In this document: positions 1 through 4,119 of the stretch, piece after piece | How the letters are laid out: each line of letters begins with the position of its first letter | How positions within the stretch are numbered: the first letter of the stretch is position 1 | Source: Planctomycetota bacterium | GTDB taxonomy: Bacteria > Planctomycetota > Brocadiia > Brocadiales > Brocadiaceae | Length of the DNA stretch: 7,132 nt | Assembly: GCA_023261465.1 (NCBI GenBank) | Contig: JAHFOW010000147.1 | Coordinates: forward strand, 1 to 7,132 | Direction: 5' to 3' | Made by a program: the position numbers and the translations under genes | Notes under the pieces: generated by a model | Seen by the model: the letters and a program-made list of their open reading frames with translations, nothing else | Database searches by the model: none | What the model was told of the DNA's origin: nothing

Positions 1-72
1 TTCGATTAAATTTAGCACAACTACAATCAAAACACATTTAGAATGTTTGTAACACTTTAGTTCTTTGAAAAA

Positions 73-261
73 TTAACTAGCGATTTTACAAGCTAAGACA
101 GAAGGCGTATTTACCGTAAGAGCTTTTTCGGCATTTGCCAGAAGGCTTTCCACAGGATTAGCCCCTTGCAATTCCGCAGAGCGAAGCAATGTCATAAGGA
201 TAGCCTGTGTATTCGCGCCGTGCTCAGACCGAGTTCTTTTTCTCTGACAACCGGATGTCAT
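73..261 (-). pseudogene. IS66-family transposase, C-terminal remnant
   Basis: The 62 codons on the minus strand read like the last part of an IS66 TnpC transposase. The clue is a T-R-S-E-H-G-A-N-T-Q-A-I-L-M-T core followed by LLRSAELQGANPVE, a pattern typical of the IS66 C-terminal end (RSE.GA..QAI followed by a helix and a short proline-containing tail). A full IS66 transposase has about 450-550 residues, so only the tail survives and none of the catalytic DDE residues are present. The ATG at 259-261 is therefore probably an internal codon and not a start. The upstream coding part should lie to the right, but the IS1634-type element starts at 263, and nothing IS66-like appears on its far side. 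The stop is TAA at 73-75. The family assignment is from memory of the motif, not from a search. Positions 1-72 downstream are AT-rich with nothing recognisable. Confidence 0.55.
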
Positions 262-262
262 C

Positions 263-280
263 CTTAACCCAAGTTCGACA
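263..280 (+). repeat. Left terminal inverted repeat of the IS1634-type element
   Basis: CTTAACCCAAGTTCGACA here is the exact reverse complement of 2144-2161. One more inner base also pairs (281 with 2143); the match stops after that. These are the element ends bound and cut by the transposase. Confidence 0.85.
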
Positions 281-408
281 AAACCGCCTGAAAAAGTGGT
301 GAAAAAGGGCCAAAAAAGCCACAGAAACTGACGTAAGTCCTTTATTTACGTTGGAAGTTGTCGTTGTAGTGCCTGAATATATTTATATTGCTTGCGCCGG
401 GCGGTTTT
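280..408 (+). repeat. Long-range inverted repeat inside the IS left end (arms 280-290 and 398-408)
   Basis: AAAACCGCCTG at 280-290 can pair with CGGGCGGTTTT at 398-408: ten Watson-Crick pairs and one U-G wobble, with a loop of 107 nt. The right arm lies in the spacer between the -35 and -10 boxes of the transposase promoter. RNA made from the transposase promoter itself would lack both arms, so this stem could form only in transcripts entering from outside. That a structure of this kind has a regulatory role is inference; the pairing is visible. A smaller hairpin (ACGTAA 331-336 with TTACGT 346-351) lies in the loop. Confidence 0.35.
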
Positions 409-420
409 CTGCGGTATAAT
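392..420 (+). promoter_or_regulatory. Sigma70-type promoter of the IS1634-type transposase
   Basis: TTGCGC (392-397) and a perfect TATAAT (415-420) are separated by 17 bp, the optimal spacing. Transcription would start about 7 bp after the -10 box, at or beside the A of the ATG at 427. The message would then be leaderless, with no room for a ribosome binding site. Confidence 0.6.
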
Positions 421-426
421 TGTTTT

Positions 427-2094
427 ATGTTTATCCGCAAAAAATCTAAAAAAGCGACGGACAAAAAGAGCTATGTACAGCATCAGCTTATAGAATCCGT
501 TCGCACCGCTTCAGGGCCAAGACAGCAAATCGTTTTAAACCTTGGCCATCTCAACCTGCCGGCGGAGAAGTGGAAAGAGCTTGCCAATTGCATCGAAAGA
601 TGTTTGACCAATCAGAAAAGCTTATTTCCGCAAGACCCGGAAATCGAGGCAAAAGCAAGGCATTATGCCAGCCAGATAAGACAGGAGCGATTGGCCAGGG
701 CGCAAGGCGCTGGCAACACGGTATCGGCAGAGAAAGAAGATGCTCACTATGAAACCGTGGACATGAATTCGCTGGTAACGAATGATGCGAAAACCATAGG
801 GGCAGAACATGTGGCCATGAGCCAGATGGATGAATACGGGTTTGATAGTATATTGCAAGGACTGCATTTTAGTGAGGAACACATTACGTATGCGCGGATG
901 TTGATAGCAGGAAGAATGGTGCATCCTGGTAGCGAGCGAGAGACGGCGAGATGGCTACGCGAGACAAGCGGAGCGGAGGAACTCCTGGGATCCCGGGTCA
1001 AACTGTATGACACGGCATTACACCGTACTGCGGTTTTGTTATGGGAGAATCACGAAGCAATAGAGCAGGAGCTATCAAGGCGTGAGAGAGAACTCTTTTC
1101 ACTAAAAGAGACGGTGATATTTTACGATTTAACGAATACCTATTTCGAGGGGAGCAAGAGGGGCAGTAAGGTTGCCAGGTATGGCAAATCAAAAGAGAGG
1201 CGCAATGATTGTCCCCTAATTACGTTATCCCTTACCATAGATGAAGATGGATTTCCCAAACAAAGCAAAGTTTGGGAAGGCAATGTTTCTGAACCAAAGA
1301 CGCTGGAGCATATTTTATCGGGATTGAAAAAGCAGAGAGGACTGTTTCCGAAGGAGAGAACGATTGTCATGGACGCAGGGATTGCCACGCAAGAGAATAT
1401 TGCATTGATTAAAAAGAGCGGCTATAGCTATGTGGCGGTCTCACGCAAGAGAGCCTACGATGAATCTTTTTGGCCAGAAGGAGAGGCGGAAAAAATTACG
1501 TTATCAGACGGGAAGACAACGTTGGGTATGAAATTAGTTCGCACCGGGGAAGAGGCATTTCTTTTGTGTCAGAGCGAGGCAAAAGAGGTCGATATCCGAT
1601 TTGGCAAAAACGAACTCTACCGGACAAAGGAAGCGGCGATTGGTACATACGTGTTACGCACCAATCGCCTCGATCTTTGCGGGGAAGAGATATCAAAGCT
1701 TCATAGGTCGCTGGTAACGTTAGAGAAAAGTTTTGAAGACATGAAGGGTGATTTGGGTTTACGTCCAAACTTTCATCAGGGGGATATCCCGACTATTGCC
1801 CATGTGCATGTGACCGTATTGGCTTATCATATGCTTGCGGGGATATTAAAAAAGTTAAGCGCAGCAGGAATTCATTATACGTGGGACACGGTTCGTAATA
1901 TCCTTGCAACACACATGAGGATAACAACGACGATGAACACAGAGGACGGTCATGTTATTGACGTCCGGACGTGTACAACGCCAACGGAAAAGCAACATTT
2001 GATTTACAGTAAACTGCATATAAAGCATACGCCTTTAGACAGGAAATACATGAAGTCATCTGTTAAAACTCGAAGATGTAGTGCCGAAAATTGA
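427..2094 (+). CDS. IS1634/IS4-type DDE transposase, full length (555 aa)
   Basis: This is the transposase that cuts and moves the surrounding element. The start chosen is the ATG at 427 (MFIRKKSKK), since the frame's earlier TTG at 388 lies upstream of the predicted -10 box. The basic N-terminal 60 residues read like the opening of IS1634 proteins (strand, then GPRQQIVLNLGHLN). The RNase-H-like core shows the first catalytic Asp in FYDLTNTYFEG (D234) and the second in IVMDAGIATQENI (D316). After a roughly 120-residue insertion region, the likely catalytic Glu lies in LEKSFEDMKGDLGLRP (E437), which matches the YREK-like region of IS4 relatives. The C-terminal part carries the HQ...IAHVHVTVLAYHML helix common to this group. 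No frameshift or internal stop is seen. It is flanked by perfect terminal repeats and is probably functional. Assignment to IS1634 rather than another IS4 subgroup is by resemblance only. Confidence 0.85.
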   Translation: MFIRKKSKKATDKKSYVQHQLIESVRTASGPRQQIVLNLGHLNLPAEKWKELANCIERCLTNQKSLFPQDPEIEAKARHYASQIRQERLARAQGAGNTVSAEKEDAHYETVDMNSLVTNDAKTIGAEHVAMSQMDEYGFDSILQGLHFSEEHITYARMLIAGRMVHPGSERETARWLRETSGAEELLGSRVKLYDTALHRTAVLLWENHEAIEQELSRRERELFSLKETVIFYDLTNTYFEGSKRGSKVARYGKSKERRNDCPLITLSLTIDEDGFPKQSKVWEGNVSEPKTLEHILSGLKKQRGLFPKERTIVMDAGIATQENIALIKKSGYSYVAVSRKRAYDESFWPEGEAEKITLSDGKTTLGMKLVRTGEEAFLLCQSEAKEVDIRFGKNELYRTKEAAIGTYVLRTNRLDLCGEEISKLHRSLVTLEKSFEDMKGDLGLRPNFHQGDIPTIAHVHVTVLAYHMLAGILKKLSAAGIHYTWDTVRNILATHMRITTTMNTEDGHVIDVRTCTTPTEKQHLIYSKLHIKHTPLDRKYMKSSVKTRRCSAEN

Positions 2095-2143
2095 AGGGTA
2101 AAAATCGCAACTAACTGATATTCCAGTAGATATGATTTTTGAT

Positions 2144-2161
2144 TGTCGAACTTGGGTTAAG
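2144..2161 (-). repeat. Right terminal inverted repeat of the IS1634-type element
   Basis: TGTCGAACTTGGGTTAAG is the exact reverse complement of 263-280. On the minus strand it supplies the stop codon TAA (2157-2159) that ends the truncated STAS-like reading frame to its right. Confidence 0.85.
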
Positions 2162-2339
2162 AGTCCGGCAGATAAACGGTTTTATGAATACTTTTCGACG
2201 TGCAAGTTTCTCCTATTTCAAGGAGTCCGATCATTCCGAAAGGGTCTATAAACTTTACCGCCCGAAAGTCAATCGCCGTGTTTTCTGTAATGAGGTGTAT
2301 TATGTGTTCGAAGGTATCTTCTGTTACCTGTGTTGTTAT
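2157..2339 (-). pseudogene. STAS-like domain protein, truncated remnant
   Basis: The minus strand carries a 60-codon open frame with no ATG at its head. It reads ITTQVTEDTFEHIIHL near the start, then TAIDFRAVKFIDPFGMIGLL and EIGE, and ends YLPDS. The alternation of a short strand, a helix, and IDF..VKFIDPFGM.GLLEIG is characteristic of STAS-like regulatory domains, which are often paired with a histidine-kinase-type ATPase in anti-sigma or signalling modules. About half of a usual 100-residue domain remains. At its 3' side it runs straight into the IS1634-type terminal repeat, which contributes the last Ser codon and the TAA stop (2157-2159). At its 5' side an in-frame TAG, the stop of the decayed IS630 transposase, sits just upstream. 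Joining the sequences across the IS630 copy at the shared TTATACT keeps the frame open for about 20 more codons, to an ATG near 3485 (minus strand). That upstream part overlaps the IS1634-like remnant in antisense and may be chance. The plus-strand frame here is a shadow. Confidence 0.6.
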
Positions 2340-2342
2340 ACT
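2336..2342. repeat. Direct repeat TTATACT, left edge of the IS630 copy
   Basis: TTATACT is repeated exactly at 3436-3442, 1,100 bp away, and the two copies bracket the IS630 transposase. A TA inside it fits the family's TA target duplication; the remaining bases may be chance or part of the element ends. Confidence 0.4.
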
Positions 2343-3438
2343 CTAAAGGTTCACAAATTGTGATTTATAAAATGTTTGAAAATTAAGTGTCAATAATGAA
2401 GCAAGTTCTTGTTTATACTGCGAATGAGTTTTTTGCAAACAGTCCATGATTGCGTTCTTAAATTTTGTAAACTCTGAATAATACTTTGAATATAAGCACT
2501 GTTTTTGACAAACTTCCAAAGCCGTTCAATAAGATTAAGGTTTGGCGAATAAGGGGGCAAAAAAATCAACTCAATATTTAACTGTGCAGCCAGATTTTTA
2601 ACGATGGTACACTTTTGATAACGGGCATTGTCTAATATGAAAGTAATAGGTGTCTCCAAATTTAAACGAGTAATTTTCCACAGTAAATCACAAACACTTT
2701 GAGCATTTATATAAGTCTCATTGGTTATGGTAACCAACTCATGGGTTATAGCATCCAGGGCTCCCAGGACATTAAACCGTTGTCTTCCTGAAGGGGCTTT
2801 GATGAATAATCGGGTAAAACACCAGAGATATCCTAAAAAAGGGGCTAACACAAAATGAGCGGCATCAATAAAAAACACGGTTCTTTTTCTTTCTTCGGCT
2901 TCTTTGAGAAGGAGTTCTAAAGTTTTTTTTAAAGGTTTCTTGCTCGTCAATATTAGCTTTGGATGGAATTGTACCTACTTTGCGACGTCTTATACCAACC
3001 TTTTCGAGAAATTTCATCACTTATTTTTCACTGCGCTTGAGCCCTGTTAGCTTTTCTATGGCACTCATAGACTCTTTTATCGTTGCAGGAGGATGTTTCC
3101 GAAAATAATCCTCAATCGTTTGTTTATGCCCGCTCAGTTTACTTTCTGGTCGATAAAAATTGAGTTCTTTTGATTTTTCTATGCCTCCGGCCTGGTATTC
3201 TTTGATATACTGCGTAACAACATTAATAGAAACCCCTGTTAATTGTGCTATTTTGTTATGAGGTTCTCCTTGGCTTTTAAGCCACAATGCTTCCATCTTT
3301 CGCTGCACTCGTGGATGCGGATGATGGTATCGTTCATGATTTAAAGCTTTTATGTCTCCTTCAGTAATCTCTATTTTTATCATAATCTCCTCATAGTATA
3401 GTAAGGTTATGTAAAATAATGCCATTCACTGAAAATTA
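2341..3438 (-). mobile_element. Decayed IS630-family element, about 1.1 kb
   Basis: This copy contains a full-length but disrupted IS630 transposase read on the minus strand. IS630 elements insert at TA dinucleotides and duplicate them. TTATACT occurs at both edges (2336-2342 and 3436-3442), consistent with a TA target. Terminal inverted repeats are poorly preserved: TTCAC at 2350-2354 inward from the left and TTCAG inward from the right align only partly. The exact ends are therefore provisional to a few bases. The element lies between the STAS-like remnant and the second IS1634-like remnant. Confidence 0.6.
2343..3383 (-). pseudogene. IS630-family transposase, disrupted by one stop and two frameshifts
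   Basis: Read on the minus strand from the ATG at 3383 (MIKIEITEGD), preceded by GAGGAG three bases upstream, this encodes an N-terminal helix-turn-helix region. It contains RVQRKMEALWLKSQGE, then HNKIAQLTGVSINVVTQYIK and a proline-rich linker. The frame meets TAA at 3021-3023, where relatives usually have a Gln, and continues VMKFLEKVGIRRRKVG. An extra base in an A8 run (2923-2930) shifts into the frame of the DDE core, with FFIDAAHFVLAP, then ILDNARYQKC, then LPPYSPNLNLIERLW. The last Asp and Glu are separated by 34 residues, the DD34E of IS630. A missing base in an A5 run (2502-2506) returns to the first frame for the tail QCLYSKYYSEF ... NFQTFYKSQFVNL, ending at TAG 2343-2345. The two indels cancel, so the span is 1,041 bp, equal to a 346-residue ancestral protein. 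Programmed shifting is unlikely because three separate corrections are needed. The TTG-led frame at 2950 is not a real start. Confidence 0.85.
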
Positions 3439-3442
3439 TACT
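3436..3442. repeat. Direct repeat TTATACT, right edge of the IS630 copy
   Basis: Exact match to 2336-2342. It lies about 50 bp upstream of the transposase ATG (3383, minus strand), a normal distance from an IS630 end to its gene start. Confidence 0.4.
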
Positions 3443-3454
3443 GTTACTTATTAA

Positions 3455-3748
3455 TCTATCAATTTGAAAATCACATTTTATGAACATCTTGAGTATAGAA
3501 TCCGATGTCACGTTTTTGTCTGTATGCTTGCGTATTATTTACAGTGGCACATGAAGCAAAGACTCAAACCTTTGTTTGAATCTGACGGGAAGAACAAATA
3601 TCGTGAATGGACGTTTGAAAATGTTATGGAGCGGCTCAAGTGTATTCGCAGGGAGGTATTGAATGTCGCTGGAATCCCGTGCAGAACGGTGAGTGAACCA
3701 GAGGAAGACCAGCAAAGGATACTCGATTTATTGGGAGTAACGCTATAG
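3455..3748 (+). pseudogene. Second IS1634-like transposase, C-terminal fragment
   Basis: About 95 codons resemble the C-terminal end of an IS1634-type transposase. They contain LEYRIRCHVFVCMLAYYLQW followed by a basic stretch, then WTFENVMERLKCIRREVLN and an acidic EPEEDQQRILDLLGV ending. The R-x-R-x-H-x-F-x-C-x-L-A-Y element corresponds to the last conserved helix of the catalytic domain; the catalytic residues themselves are lost. It is clearly different from the transposase at 427-2094, whose C-terminus has another sequence, so this is a second element type. An in-frame TAA at 3452-3454 lies just upstream, and the IS630 copy starts a few bases further left, so the rest of the gene is gone. 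The TTG at 3464 is not a genuine start. The stop TAG (3746-3748) sits inside a perfect palindrome, CGCTATAGCG (3741-3750). The right end of that old element has not been located. Confidence 0.7.
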
Positions 3749-3871
3749 CGATTTTGATAATCCATGTCAAATTAAATTAATCTCGAATCCTTTTAGACGT
3801 CCTGTAAATACCCGGAAAATTCAAGAACATGCAAATTCTTAAAAATATCTGAAAACAGCCTTAGTATTTTC

Positions 3872-3900
3872 TTGATAAATATTTCTGATACTTTTATACT
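3872..3900 (+). promoter_or_regulatory. Sigma70-type promoter for the S41 protease transcript
   Basis: TTGATA (3872-3877), a 17-bp spacer and TATACT (3895-3900) form a near-consensus promoter in an AT-rich gap of 185 bp (3749-3933) that holds no gene. The start point would be near 3907. The transcript would have a leader of about 130 nt before the protease ATG, with the small frame at 3934 inside it. No operator or riboswitch is evident. Confidence 0.5.
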
Positions 3901-3933
3901 TTATAAATTGATAAACCACAATGAATCCACAGG

Positions 3934-4119
3934 ATGGGGAAGGTTAACGGGAGAAAAATATCTTTCTGTGTTTTAGGTGGTGTGCTTTTTTTAATCTTGT
4001 GGTTATTTTGGCGACACACTTCAAAAAAAGGAAATTTTCATGAATTCAAAATTTATATCAAAATACCTGCCTGTTCTGTTCATCACCCTTTCCTCTGTTT
4101 TTTCTCTCTGCAACCATAA
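3934..4119 (+). CDS. Possible small single-pass membrane peptide (61 aa)
   Basis: I do not recognise this protein. It opens MGKVNGRK and has one strongly hydrophobic stretch, ISFCVLGGVLFLILWLFW (about residues 9-26), followed by RHTSKK, the pattern of a signal anchor or a small inner-membrane protein. It starts about 27 bp after the predicted transcription start and overlaps the first 80 bp of the protease gene in another frame. There is no good ribosome binding site before its ATG, only AGG directly against it, which argues against strong translation. The overlapping part (after residue 35) is probably forced by the protease sequence. It may be a real leader peptide, a decayed membrane protein or chance. 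An even shorter frame of 8 codons starts at 3921. Confidence 0.25.
   Translation: MGKVNGRKISFCVLGGVLFLILWLFWRHTSKKGNFHEFKIYIKIPACSVHHPFLCFFSLQP

Larger units (their letters stand above)
263..2161 (+). mobile_element. Complete IS1634/IS4-type insertion sequence, 1,899 bp
   Basis: The element is bounded by a perfect 18-bp inverted repeat (263-280 and 2144-2161) and contains a single long transposase gene of 555 codons. Its length fits the 1.5-2 kb range usual for IS1634-group elements. The left subterminal part (281-426) is non-coding and holds a long-range stem and the promoter; the right non-coding part (2095-2143) is short. No direct repeat is visible immediately outside the ends: the left flank ends in ATGTCATC and the right flank begins AGTCCGGC. 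The left flank is an IS66 remnant and the right flank is a STAS-like gene, so the two sides were not one target gene. A deletion or recombination between element copies would explain this. Transposase and ends look intact, so it could still be mobile. Confidence 0.8.

Noticed and set aside
388..427. TTG at 388 as the transposase start
   Set aside because: It lies upstream of the -35 and -10 boxes, has no ribosome binding site, and the extra 13 residues do not resemble the family; the ATG at 427 fits better.
2100..2140. Inverted repeat AAAAATC (2100-2106) and GATTTTT (2134-2140) as a terminator of the transposase gene
   Set aside because: The stem is seven AT-rich pairs with a 27-nt loop; the T run is part of the stem itself, so it is not a credible intrinsic terminator.
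2139..2363. 74-codon plus-strand open frame after the IS1634-type transposase
   Set aside because: It starts inside the IS terminal repeat and is antisense to the STAS-like remnant, whose conserved motif is far more convincing.
2390..3425. Two-gene IS630 organisation (orfA and orfB with programmed frameshift)
   Set aside because: The second frame lacks an ATG, the shift needed is +1 rather than -1, and a nonsense codon and a second frameshift also have to be bypassed; decay explains it more simply.
3821..3846. AAGAA ... TTCTT followed by A residues in the gap before the protease
   Set aside because: Only five weak pairs, and the downstream run is A rather than T on the plus strand; not supported as a terminator.
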